In this document: positions 28,101-38,785 of the stretch, piece after piece
Layout of the letters: each line of letters opens with the position of its first letter
Position numbering within the stretch: position 1 is the first letter of the stretch
Assembly: GCF_013373865.1 (NCBI RefSeq)
Contig: NC_050470.1
Span: 29,061,585 to 29,125,584, forward strand
DNA: 64,000 bases
DNA from: Monomorium pharaonis
Taxonomy: Eukaryota; Arthropoda; Insecta; Hymenoptera; Formicidae
Direction: 5' to 3'
The notes under the pieces: model-generated
Databases searched by the model: none
What the model was told of the DNA's origin: nothing
Seen by the model: only the letters and a program-made list of their open reading frames with translations
Translations under genes and position numbers: made by a program

Positions 28101-31100
28101 AATATACGCTAAAAGAATAATAAATAATAATAATTGCTTACTCTATTCTTTGTGTAGGCGTTGAGAATGGTCGGCGGGAAAGCACCGCGTATGAAAACTC
28201 ACACTGATTGCATGTCATCGCGCAAAATGATCAGATTACCTGGTCTTATCGATGTGCATGTGCATACTCGGGATCCTGGAGCGGTTCACAAGGAGGATTT
28301 CGCCTCTTGCACTGCGGCAGCGCTCGCTGGAGGCATAACAACAATTTTTGCGATGCCTAATACCAATCCTGCTGTAGTGGATCATAAGACCTTTGCTATC
28401 GCCAAGGCGGTAAGAGATTATATAGATATTATAAAGTTGATTGTTAATTTTTCGTACATTCTTTATTATACATGTGTATTTACTTATCAGCAATTTCACG
28501 AATATATTATACTTATACAGATATACGTTGATTTCTTATACAGATATTTTAAAATTAATCAATTTCGTGTAGTCTTTGTTTACGTTTTTTTTATATTTAT
28601 TATTGATAAAGTTCTATCCAATTAAATTTTAATCATGTTTAAGAGTAATCTTAAATAAATTATAATATAATAACGAAATCTCGCGTACTTTCTACTTAAA
28701 TAGCAAGCTGCAGCTGGATCACGATGTGACTATGCACTCTTCGCCGGCGCTTCATCTGATAATTACAATGATATACGAGAATTAGCACCGCATGTAGCCG
28801 CTCTAAAGATGTACCTAAACGAGACATTTACAACACTTCGTCTCACTGATCTCTCTGTTTGGATTAAGGTAAATTATTAAAATATTGAATATGTTCTTAT
28901 TTCTAACACTTTTTAACAAAATTAACTCAATACGCACGTGTCTAAGATATATAATTAATATATTATTTATACATAAAATTAAAATATGTATATATAATTA
29001 AAACAATATTTATATTTTAAATTATATATAACTGCTTTTCTTTCATAGCATTTCGAAAGCTGGCCAAAAAAGCATCCCTTATGCGTGCACGCAGAAGGAC
29101 AAACCACAGCTGCAGTCCTCTTGCTAGCGAGTTTGCACAACAGGCCAATTCATGTGTGTCACGTAGCACGTAAAGAGGAAATACAAATCATTCGCGCTGC
29201 AAAAGAACATGTGAGTATTTTTATATGTCAATAAAAAGAAAGAAAGAAAGAAAGAAAGAAATTGGTCACAAAATTAAAATAAGTGTATATAAAAGATGTA
29301 TATAAAAAACAGAATAGACCAAAGAAACTTAAAAATAATTTTTTAAATTAATAGTGATTAAGACTACACAAATAATTATGTTTAAAAAATGTTCTTATTA
29401 CAAAATTTTATTAGATATATAAAAATTCTCTTATAGAAACTGTTGTTATACATTTAAAACATAATGAAATCTATATTGATATCAATTTATGTATTCTTAG
29501 GGATTGGCAGTTACGTGCGAGGTATGTCCGCACCATTTATTCCTTTGCCAGGATGACCTGGAGCGAATAGGCAGTGGAAGAGGTCAAGTAAGGCCTACTC
29601 TGGGAACAAAGGAGGATCAACAAGCTCTCTGGGATAATATGGATGTTATCGATTGTTTTGCTACCGATCACGGTATGTTAGTAAATTTATTGTTTTAATT
29701 ATAATTAAAAGCCGTAGTTTTTACAACATTCGCGTAGCAGTCACGTAGCAGAATAAATTCAATTCAATACCTTGAAACGATAACGAGCAGCATTATTCTA
29801 TGATCTGAAGATAAAAGAATTAACGTCCCATGTTTATGTAACGGCTATTTTGTTTGGCTTTTAAGTCATACAAGAATATTCTTTTTGTCCCAAGGCATTG
29901 ATATTATATCGGATACTTGCAGTTGTTTAGAAATAATAAGCAATTAGTGTTCCGATAAAAATAAATGATTTGATCATTCGAAACTTATTTTTATTCAACG
30001 ATATTAAAGAATAACTCCTAACGCGAAAAATTGCACAATTATACACTTATCTATAGACACGTTTTTATTAAAACATTGATTTGCATTGTAAAGCCCCTCA
30101 TACCGTGCAAGAGAAGTCTTCTGAGAAACCACCACCAGGATTTCCCGGCTTGGAAACTATGCTACCATTGTTATTGAACGCCGTGCATGAAGAAAGGCTG
30201 ACCATAGAGGTGCTTTCCGTTTTAATTATAATATAATTTTTAATAATATCTGGCTGACGTAATGAGAATGGAATACTGATAACGACATTTACTCGATAAC
30301 GCGAAAATTACTCTCAAGAATGCGAATGTCGTACACGTCATCCCAGATACGTTTTATACTTAACATGACGTAGCACGCATAAACGTCTAAAATGACGTTC
30401 AACAGACTTGTTGGACAAATTCTTTATCTCAATTTTGCGAAAATGATATGAGTTATATAAATATGCTATTTTTATAATTTTTAATACTTATATAATGTGA
30501 ATGTTTTGATTTTGTGTAATAATCTGGAGATTGAATTAATTCATCAAGAAATTATTTCACTTTTGAAAAGAAATTCTGAAATTTCCAAAGATTTTCTTAA
30601 ACATTATCTCACATTTATGCTTATCATTTCTTCCATTACAAATTAATGATAAGTCTTTGAGATAAGCGTGAAGATCCACTTACGACACTAATAGTAAAAA
30701 CACTTTTGTCGAGTATTTTTAAATATTAAATAATTTTAATTCGAAGTAGAATAAATGACCAAATTACAGTGTCACAAATATTGGAAATCTTAAATGTAGT
30801 TTTTTACTAAAAAAATCAAAGTTTTATTTTTAATAAAATGTATAACAAAATACTTGTTATAATAATAAGTAGACGCTTTAGAAATTTATGTAAAATTAAA
30901 TACAACTAAATAAAAATAGTAGTAATGACATTTTATTGTGCCTCTCAAGATTATAATTTTTTGCATGTATAATAATTATGTAATAATATATATAATTTAT
31001 ATGTTTAATAAAACATTTAAGATCAAATTTCCAGTATTTGAAAATTGTTAGTAATTGGGACATTTATCCTAAAACAGTATTGTTTTTAGATTTATTATAT

Positions 31101-34100
31101 AATAAGATTTAATACAAAGAAAATTATCAATTACTTTATTTAAAAAATACAAATATTTTAATTTTTTTTTAATAAAATTGTATATATTATACAGTACTGA
31201 AACGTTATTAACTGTTGTTTATTGATTATAGGACATTATAGACAAATTGTATCGAAATCCCAAAAGAATCTTCAATATTCCCGACCAACGTAACACATAC
31301 GTCGAGGTCGATCTGGACGATGAATGGACCATCCCGGAAGCAATGTCGTACAGTAAATCGAAATGGACGCCTTTCACTGGCATGACAATTCGCGGTTCTG
31401 TGCACAGAGTAGTCTTACGAGGAGAGATCGCTTACATCGAAGGGCAAATACTAGTGAATCCTGGATTCGGTCAAGATATCAGAGACATACAGTACAGTAC
31501 AAAGGCTCCACCAACACTTTACGGATCGACAGCATCCAATCAACTTCAGTCTGATGCGGTCGTCCACAAACCATTGTCACTAGATAGTCTTCTATCTCCG
31601 AACTACGAAAGACCTAGCATACACGTCGATTTGCACGAAGATGAACAAACTGGTATGACAATGCAAAAAAACCAAGTATTCTAGTTGACAAAAAAATTTT
31701 GGTCAAGTAACTCTGATCAGAATAAAGTGTCTTATAATTTTTTAGACGCGCTAATGTACCGTTGTAGAATATTTTTATTTACGAATTCAGATTAAAAATT
31801 ATTTTAAAAACACTTCTTTTGATTAGAATTACTTGACCAATTTTTTCGGACCAGTATTATTTAAATTGACATTAAGAGAAAAAATTTATTGATAGAAGAA
31901 TCCATGCCTAGTTGCGATCAATTTAAATTTTAAAAATAAATTTTATTTAATATATATTTAATATTTGTTCACACTTACATTGTTATACATTTTACAATTT
32001 TAATAATTTGTTTTTCATAATATCAAGCAAAAAGATTATTTATCAAGATATTTGTAAAGACACATTCGAGATTGATAGATATATTATATTTGATTGATAG
32101 ATATATAATATTATATAATAAGATTCAATGTCTCAAAAGCGTTACTTCTTTCGTTGCGTATCTTGCTTTTGCAAAAACCAAAATAATTTAAAACTTTTAC
32201 CTAAAACCAATAAAATGTGAAATTAATTAATTTTTAATATTTTGTCAGAATCGTTTACGCATCTCTTGCAACCGGCATCATGCAAGTCGAGCGTTCACTT
32301 TGCAGCGTACACAGATGTAGACAGAGAATATTCCAAGACATTACCGTCTCAAAGAACTATCTCACCGTTGCCTATGAGCAATGTCACCAGGTACAAAAGC
32401 GACAGTAATCCGAATCTGCTTATGACTGCGATTGCTTCGGTTCCAACTGTTCACACAAGCAACAGTCTGATCGGACATCACGTGATTACTGTGGATATTT
32501 TCAACAAAGAAATTTTAAAAGATATATTCTCCTTAGCAGAAGCTTACCGAAATTCTATCAGAAAAGAGCGACCCTTGGATCATATTTTAAAGGTAACTAC
32601 TAAAAGATGATATAGTTTTCATTACGAATGATCTGATGATAAATAGAAATCATAAAATTCTATAGTTTTGTCATGAATTTTTTAATAATATATAAAATTA
32701 TTAGTTAGTTTTTTAATTTAAAAAATAAAGTGTAATGTATAAATTAAGGGAAAGATTATGGCTTCCATCTTCTACGAAGTCAGCACAAGAACATCGTGCA
32801 GTTTCGCTGCCGCAATGGAACGTCTCGGTGGTCGAGTAATATACATGGATGGGACTACATCATCGGTGAAGAAAGGCGAAACTTTAGAAGGTTTATAGAG
32901 ACATTCCATATAAAAATACAATCCTCGAAGAATGTATTGAAATGAAAAATCCTCTAATTCTTACAATGTTTTTGTAAAAATATAATACTCTGGACAGTAT
33001 TAAATTGGCCAGTAATGAATACTTATTTTACGTATTAAAAACCTTGTTATTAACATTTTTAATACTTAAAATAAGTAATATTATAATTATTGACCAATTT
33101 AATACTGTCCCGTATTACATTTTTATAAGGGTGTATAAAGACAATTTATAATAAATATTTATAATAAATGCCGGACTTAAGTAATTGCTTTTTTAATCTT
33201 TCATCAGTTACCTAATGAGTTATTGAATTATATATTGTTTTTAGATTCAGTAACGGTTATGGCCGGATATGCAGATGTTGTTGTACTCAGACACTCAGAG
33301 CCAGGTGCAGCAACAGTGAGTATTAAAGTTAAATATAGAAAGATTATGATAAATTTATACATATAATAATAATAATGATTAATAAATTCTATTTTCGAGT
33401 TTTCTTTTTGCAATATTTAATTTATAACTTCATCTAGAAAATTTTAGTTTTTCTTACAAAAACAAACAGTGTGATATGGTTATTGTAAATTTTTGCACTT
33501 TACATTTTTTTATGTTAACAAAAAATACTAAAAAATTTGTTTATATAGCTATATTTTTTCTTTAAGCCTATATTAATAATAATTTACAGAGAGTAACTCA
33601 GTACTGCAGAAAACCGATATTGAATGCCGGTGACGGAACTGGTGAACATCCAACACAAGCGTTGCTCGACATCTTCACAATCAGAGATGAATTCGGAACT
33701 GTGAATGGTCTTACGATTACTATGGTTGGGGATTTGAAAAATGGTAGAACCGTCCATTCTCTTGCAAGGTTAGTTTGACAAAAAGATTGTACTCAGTAAT
33801 TAATAAAATCAAAGCCAAAGTAATTAATAAAACTTAAAATTGTGGATATTGCGAGAGAAACTTTGCAAGAATAAAATAAATCTTCAAGCATAATTAAGCA
33901 CTGAATCTAGCTAATATAATAATATAATAAAATATAATAAAATGTATTTTTAATAATAAAATATAAATTTTTTAATATTTCCAGTACGTATGTTAAAATA
34001 CACAATATCCGTATAACTGACAATAAAAATCAAAGAATACACATGATTCCAAAAAGAGAGACAAATTTAATTTGTATAATCATAAATCTCAAAATTAATT

Positions 34101-34857
34101 TCAGTTACAAACAATTTAATTATCCTTCATGATTATTTATTAAAGCCAAGGCGTCTTTTTTTTAACACACATAATTTATTGAATTCTGATGTAGGCTGCT
34201 AACCTTGTACAACGTAGAACTTCGCTATGTTAATCCACCTGGCCTTGACATGCCGAATCACGTCGTTAATTACGTAGCCGAACGTGGTATCCCACAAGAG
34301 AGATTCTCGAGTTTGGAAGAGGCCTTACCCGACACCGACGTACTTTATATGACGCGAATACAAAGTGAGCGTTTCGCCACGCAAGAAGAGTATCAAAAGG
34401 TGAGTCTTCCAGACATTTACTCGACATTGAATTAACAGGAAAGCAAAATTATTACACATTCATTTCTTTTTATCACAAAACGGCCTGTATGAACTGTGTT
34501 CTCAATATGTACTTTCGTTGAAAACTCATTCACGTTAATAATTCAAAATTATCTAAGATAATTATTAATCCTTTGAAACATATACATATATGTCAAAAAA
34601 AAATTATTACACGTATTCATTATACACAACAGATGTGCGGACTCTTCATAGTAACCCCGCAGCTAATGTCTCGAGCAAAGAGGAAGATGGCAGTAATGCA
34701 CCCTCTGCCACGTGTCTTCGAGATAAGCAAGGAATTCGACACTGATCCACGGGCAGCTTACTTTCGGCAAGCGGAAAACGGGGTCTACGTACGCATGGCA
34801 TTGCTGGCCATGATCCTTGGACGCAATTGGTCTGACTGTGGTCACTGTCGTCTGTAG
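8758..34857 (+). CDS. CAD: CAD protein: glutamine amidotransferase / CPSase II / dihydroorotase / aspartate transcarbamylase
   Basis: Cytosolic trifunctional enzyme for the first three steps of de novo pyrimidine synthesis (glutamine and bicarbonate to dihydroorotate). The 26 exons are 8758-8878, 11047-11185, 11440-11719, 11910-12220, 13081-13648, 13863-14096, 14397-15041, 15358-15910, 16316-16691, 16773-17199, 17317-17515, 17936-18087, 18315-18419, 26617-26865, 28158-28409, 28704-28868, 29049-29210, 29501-29672, 30094-30209, 31232-31652, 32249-32592, 32749-32890, 33245-33315, 33590-33768, 34195-34399 and 34633-34857. They sum to 6,813 nt, or 2,270 aa, close to the family's usual ~2,225. The amidotransferase shows GICLGHQ (Cys about 266) and FHPEH (about 350-352). 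CPSase ATP-grasp motifs include [20 protein letters not shown]. A regulatory MGS-like domain follows (exons 12-15). Dihydroorotase shows HVHTRDP (about 1487-1489), the carbamylated-Lys segment ALKMY (about 1572) and DHAPHT. The transcarbamylase shows STRTS (about 2009), HPTQALLD and MHPLPR. Drosophila's orthologue is rudimentary. Intron 13 carries an antisense gene. Confidence 0.97.
8879..11046. other. CAD intron 1
   Basis: A 2.2-kb AT-rich intron from donor GTGAGT to acceptor TTGCAG. It contains short (TA)n runs near 10162-10180 and 10212-10232. The open frames near its start (to 8976 and 9052) run past the donor and are not separate genes. Nothing else is recognisable. Confidence 0.6.
12715..12833. 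repeat. Long inverted repeat (MITE-like hairpin) in CAD intron 4
   Basis: Arms 12715-12768 and 12781-12833 are reverse complements with a few mismatches. The outer parts share CACAATGCCAGGCAACA, and the inner parts are purine-rich AAGAGAGAAAG and its complement. The short loop gives a hairpin of about 119 bp. The two open frames across it (12604-12795 minus, 12704-12946 plus) are products of the palindrome and not genes. Confidence 0.75.
19050..19120. repeat. (GT)n microsatellite
   Basis: About 70 bases of GT dinucleotide repeat, interrupted once by TAT. The minus-strand open frame across it (His-Thr repeats) is an artefact of the repeat. Confidence 0.95.
19330..24120 (-). CDS. Mab-21-domain protein with predicted N-myristoylation, nested in CAD intron 13
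   Basis: Four coding exons on the minus strand: 24120-23903, 22822-22524, 21980-20161 and 19944-19330, closing in phase to 983 residues. The ATG at 24120 is preferred over an upstream in-frame ATG at 24159 because it begins MGIVNSIKK, a good N-myristoylation context (Gly2, Ser6) followed by basic residues. Residues about 185-370 are a Ser/Asp/Arg-rich, probably disordered linker. Residues about 480-660 carry the Mab-21 C-terminal fold, with WPEYAQEWL, ELSWHQN, NKLFWLIEED, GDCLLKLLRSLYRCI and DYFLPDKNVF. This resembles the MB21D2/TMEM102 branch of the cGAS/Mab-21 nucleotidyltransferase superfamily. I do not see the GS and acidic metal-binding motifs of active members, so enzymatic activity is doubtful. 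The last exon encodes a helical segment (ERCAELEGVRLTALLDFF) and a polar tail. The gene is antisense to CAD, so transcription of the two may interfere. Confidence 0.82.
24121..24620 (-). promoter_or_regulatory. Probable promoter / 5' UTR region of the Mab-21-type gene
   Basis: The DNA directly upstream of the start codon holds an (AG)n tract at about 24173-24213. A GC-rich block at 24220-24570 stands out from the AT-rich intron and fits a promoter or 5' UTR. The 91-codon minus-strand frame inside it (24294-24569) has no recognisable domain. I cannot place a transcription start. Confidence 0.4.
25150..25770 (-). pseudogene. Unidentified secreted-type ORF broken by two in-frame stops
   Basis: A minus-strand frame starts at 25770 with a hydrophobic signal-like segment (MELFQIILLYVFSFFIVLIS) and runs to a TAG at about 25480. 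After GGC AAT a TGA follows. The same frame then continues open to 25150, with Cys-rich sequence (CSGLICNLPNC, VTICGPVLYIL, TITCEDY). Both halves are in one frame, separated only by these stops, and no GT-AG pair that would remove them is apparent. It is either a decayed gene or two short ORFs by chance. The cysteine pattern and length in an AT-rich intron favour a relic of a secreted or ectodomain-type protein. The family was not recognised. Confidence 0.4.
29236..29261. repeat. (AAAG)n microsatellite
   Basis: About six copies of a tetranucleotide AAAG repeat in CAD intron 17. Confidence 0.9.
32964..33133. repeat. Inverted-repeat element (MITE-like) in CAD intron 22
   Basis: The inner arms carry GGACAGTATTAAATTGG at about 32992 and the complement CCAATTTAATACTGTCC at about 33094, followed inward by matching ATACTTATTTTA-type sequence. 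The match continues more weakly outward (GTAAAAATATAATAC against GTATTACATTTTTAT), giving an element of about 170 bp that is mostly stem. No coding capacity. It lies just before exon 23. Confidence 0.7.
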
Positions 34858-37800
34858 GTCAAGAACCCTGCTGAAAGAGGTCAGCGACGTGTGCCAAGGA
34901 AAACACACGTTTGCCATATCTACTGTGATGCGATACGAGAGAACCAAGCTGAATATCTTTTTAAGCATTCCAATATGAACCGTGCTTTTTAAATTTGAAT
35001 TAGTGAAATCCTGTTTTTGCTTATTTTCAATGTTATAACTTATGACTATGATCATCACTGATCATTCATTGGTTTTTAGTAGTTCCGAATTGGATATTCT
35101 TACTGTTCGGAATCGATTATTATTGAAAAATGTGCATATATTACTGATTGACATAAGCCTATCTAATCAAATTATTCAATGAATAATACTGATTCCCATT
35201 TAAAAAGAGTGATAAGTTCAGATAAATTCATAAAAAAGTACAAATTAAAGCATACATATAATTAATTACAGATTCGTTTTTTATAACGTTTTTAGTTTTT
35301 AAACTGTTTTTTAAACCTTTTATATTTTTAAATACTTTCTGTTAAATTAATTAAATGCTTCTTATTAAACTAATATACACGCCTGTAATTTTGACGAAGC
35401 TTTGATACATTGCAGCACAATTTTTACAAATTTCGAAAATTTTAAATTTTAACGTAATTCGCTTATTTTTAATATTTAAATTTAATTTTTTAATACATCT
35501 TAAATGCGTTTTACCTTTTATAATTTTTGAATAAAATAAAATGCATATAAAATTTATATGTATAACTTTTTTAAAATTTTTTATAAAAATTTGTCGTGTT
35601 AAGATTTATATTTAAAAACATGTATACATATTTTAATGAATCTTTTTAATGTTAACACTATATTATTGATGCCAATTTGAGCACAGTGCAAATATTACAA
35701 GAATTTGCAGAAAAAAAACATCAAATTGTACAATGTGATAATATGTGAATACAGATTTAATATTCGTTTGGTTAATCTACAATTTATGGATACTTGTAAT
35801 ACATATTATGTTAATTATTTTATAGTTTACTTACAGATTTTTGTAAGCATTACAATCATGTTAGTGCTTTTCAAGTACAAAAGAATTAAGATTTCTAATA
35901 ATTACCAACATGCATATTAAATACATTTTAACAAAATTAAAAAAATGTTATATACGTATGTAAACCCGTGCACACACAAATGTTATTTACAGTTATAAGA
36001 TAGTACTTAATATCTATACTCTCTAAATTACAATCAATAAAAAGTCAGTTAAATTAATAAAAATACATTGACTTTCAGTGATATACTTATAACTTATAAA
36101 TCAGTAAAATACATACATCAATTTTTCAGTAATAATACACTAATTTTGAAGTCGAAATCACTAAAGGACAGTGAATGCTAATTACCACTTATTACCGCAG
36201 CTATAAGTATATTACTGCAAATTAATGATAATACACTGATTACCATTTAGATAGTAGATTTAATTGTGACATAGTTTGTTAATTAGAATAAAAAAATGTA
36301 TTCATAATATTGTCTTAATAATTTTTATTATATTGTATACACTGATATGTGTGTGTATGCTAAGTAACTATTTTAATACATTGTATATCATAATAGATCA
36401 TGGATATTGTTACAGTATTTGATTTAACATATTTGCGAAATTGTATGTATTTGACATAATATTTTAATTGATACATATGACATAATACTAAATTAGATAT
36501 TTATAAAACTCAAGAGCAACAAAATTTTTTTATTAGTTTATACACATTATATCTGAAAGTGATGCGCAATGTATGTACAAAGCATATGATTATTGTATAT
36601 GTAAACAATAAAATTAAATATTACATTATATAAAATATATAATATTAATAAACTTAGACAGATCATTGGAAAATGGAATGATAAAAACAATGAATAATTA
36701 TAATTAACTCTTTCGATACGAAATAGCACAATAAAGAAACACTATGTGTGATTGGAACAAAAATATTAGTTTTTATTTTGTACATATTTATACGTCAATA
36801 GTATTTAAAAAGAGTCAATAACAAGTGAAATAAGATATACATATAAATAAATTTTAATTAGATTATTTATATTTATTTATTTTATATGTATACATTATTT
36901 ATAAATATTAGTAACGTAATTAAACATATATATCATTGATATGCAAAATATAAAATATCCATAAATGAACAAAATATTTTTAAATATTTATCTAATTATA
37001 TAACAATAAAGCACACTTTTCTATAAATTATTTTCTTAAAATTAAGAAATTCATGGAGAAGAAATTCATGGAGTTGGTCAAACTTGATTTGGGTTTTAAG
37101 AGGTCATAAAATAAATCTGTAAAATCAAAATTATGTAAAATCAAAAATATTTTTTACATATCTAAGACTTTTATATTTATTAATGACATATGTAGACACA
37201 CAGGTAACAAACATTTTTAAATCCCAGTTTAACGTAAAATTTGTTTTCTTCCATCCATAAAAGGCACTGTAATTAGAAAATTTTTTTACAACTGTGAACA
37301 CTGAGGATCAATCTCATGCATATAGAACACGTTCTTCAATACGTGCGATATTTGAAAATCATTATAACCAAAATTATTTAAAAAAAGCGAAAACTATTGC
37401 TTATTGATCTTATATTGACACGATCTTACAAAATATTTTTTCTCATAATATAGGTAATTAAAACTGAAATAACTTTGCATTAGAAACATATTAGACAGAT
37501 AAACATTTTAAAAATTAATCAATTTATTAAATAACATTCAATCAAGAAACTGAAAAAATTATAAGAATTCTAGTCTTAATTATGTCGGATTATAATGTCA
37601 AAAACAAACAAAATATTCATCTAAAACTCCAAATAAATTAGTTTCTTCACATATAATCACTCGTGTTGTACAGAATATTTATAAAATATTGTATCACAAA
37701 TTTGTAATAAAAATATATATATACTTATATTTTCATTTCTGAAAGCCGCTTCACAATTCTTATTCTAACTTGACTTGAAGTTAATTTCATCGCACATAGT

Positions 37801-38183
37801 TTTATTTTAAAATCATATTTTTTAATAAATTTTTGAAATTATTTTATGCTTTACCTAAATTGTCTAAGTCATTATTTACAGAAAATAAATGTATCACTGC
37901 TAACTTTAATGGTAAGTCACCGTGTCCACTATTTCAAGTTTATCAACTCTATTTACGAAGTACGTATCATTAAATCACATATCTTTAAACGGTACGTATA
38001 TCTCTTAAAAAAATATGACTAAGAGGGAATTCCAATATTCCATCACTCTTTTCCTACATTTTTCAGTTATTAAACACTAACTAATCAACATGAGACTTGT
38101 AGTAGATTTCAAAAATTTTTCATAACAATTTTTATAAAATATTTTTCATAATTTTTCCAAATTTTCCATAGCTCTTCCGAATA
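34858..38183. other. AT-rich intergenic region downstream of CAD
   Basis: Begins with the CAD 3' UTR, which stays moderately GC-rich to about 34930, and then becomes strongly AT-rich. Several 60-130-codon frames exist (for example 34663-35058 minus, which is antisense to the last CAD exon, and 35705-35920 plus). They have low-complexity hydrophobic composition and no domain signature. No gene is supported. Confidence 0.6.
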
Positions 38184-38779
38184 TCAAACTATAGCATCCC
38201 TCGCCATAAATGCGGTATCGCCGTTGGGACACATATTTGAAGTCAAAGCTTTTACGTCATCTTTCCGGCGTCTTGCGACCGGTGGCATTTTCAGCTTCAA
38301 TCTTCTCTTCTTCCCGGAATCTTTTTCTCTGCAATAATGTCCGTAATAAATTCTATTCCCGTGTTACAAAATTTAATAAATGATTTTTTTCTAATTTATA
38401 ATTGTATTTGATGTACAATGTTTTAATTAAAATTTAAACTAAACTTATTTTGAAATTCTTTTAAAATAAGCATAGTTGAATTAAATAGCTTAATATTGAT
38501 CAAAGATATGTTTTTTTAAAAGATATTTGAACCTCTTATTGCTCATAATTGCTAACAAACAATGAATAACTCCTTCGCTGTTGTTTAGAAAAATTGTTTC
38601 ATCAACAAAATGCAGATGTTTTGAAAAAGGTTCATTGCTACGTACTGATGTTTGCAGTCTATGAAGATACCCATCGAGAACAGTACCACTATAGCTACGA
38701 TGATACCGATTACAACAACTACCAATGTCACAATTGCGTCCTCTTCCTCGACGGTGAGGGATATTTGTGACGTGGGCAT
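38184..38779 (-). CDS. Small single-pass membrane protein (two coding exons, about 92 aa)
   Basis: Coding exons 38779-38646 and 38328-38184 on the minus strand join in phase. The ATG lies shortly after a strong acceptor (ATTCTTTCAG) at about 38785, so a 5' exon further upstream is expected and may be non-coding. The protein has an acidic N-terminal segment (MPTSQISLTVEEEDAI) and one strong transmembrane helix of about 22 residues (VTLVVVVIGIIVAIVVLF), then FSMGIFIDCKHQ. The tail is very basic (KKRRLKLK, ARRRKDD) and ends ...TAFMARDAIV. No family was recognised. The acceptor of exon 2 reads GCAGAG. Using the AG two bases later would give a different tail ending GRKTPER. I prefer the first because its frame stays open to the end of the GC-richer block. 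Confidence 0.55.
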
Positions 38780-38785
38780 ATACGC

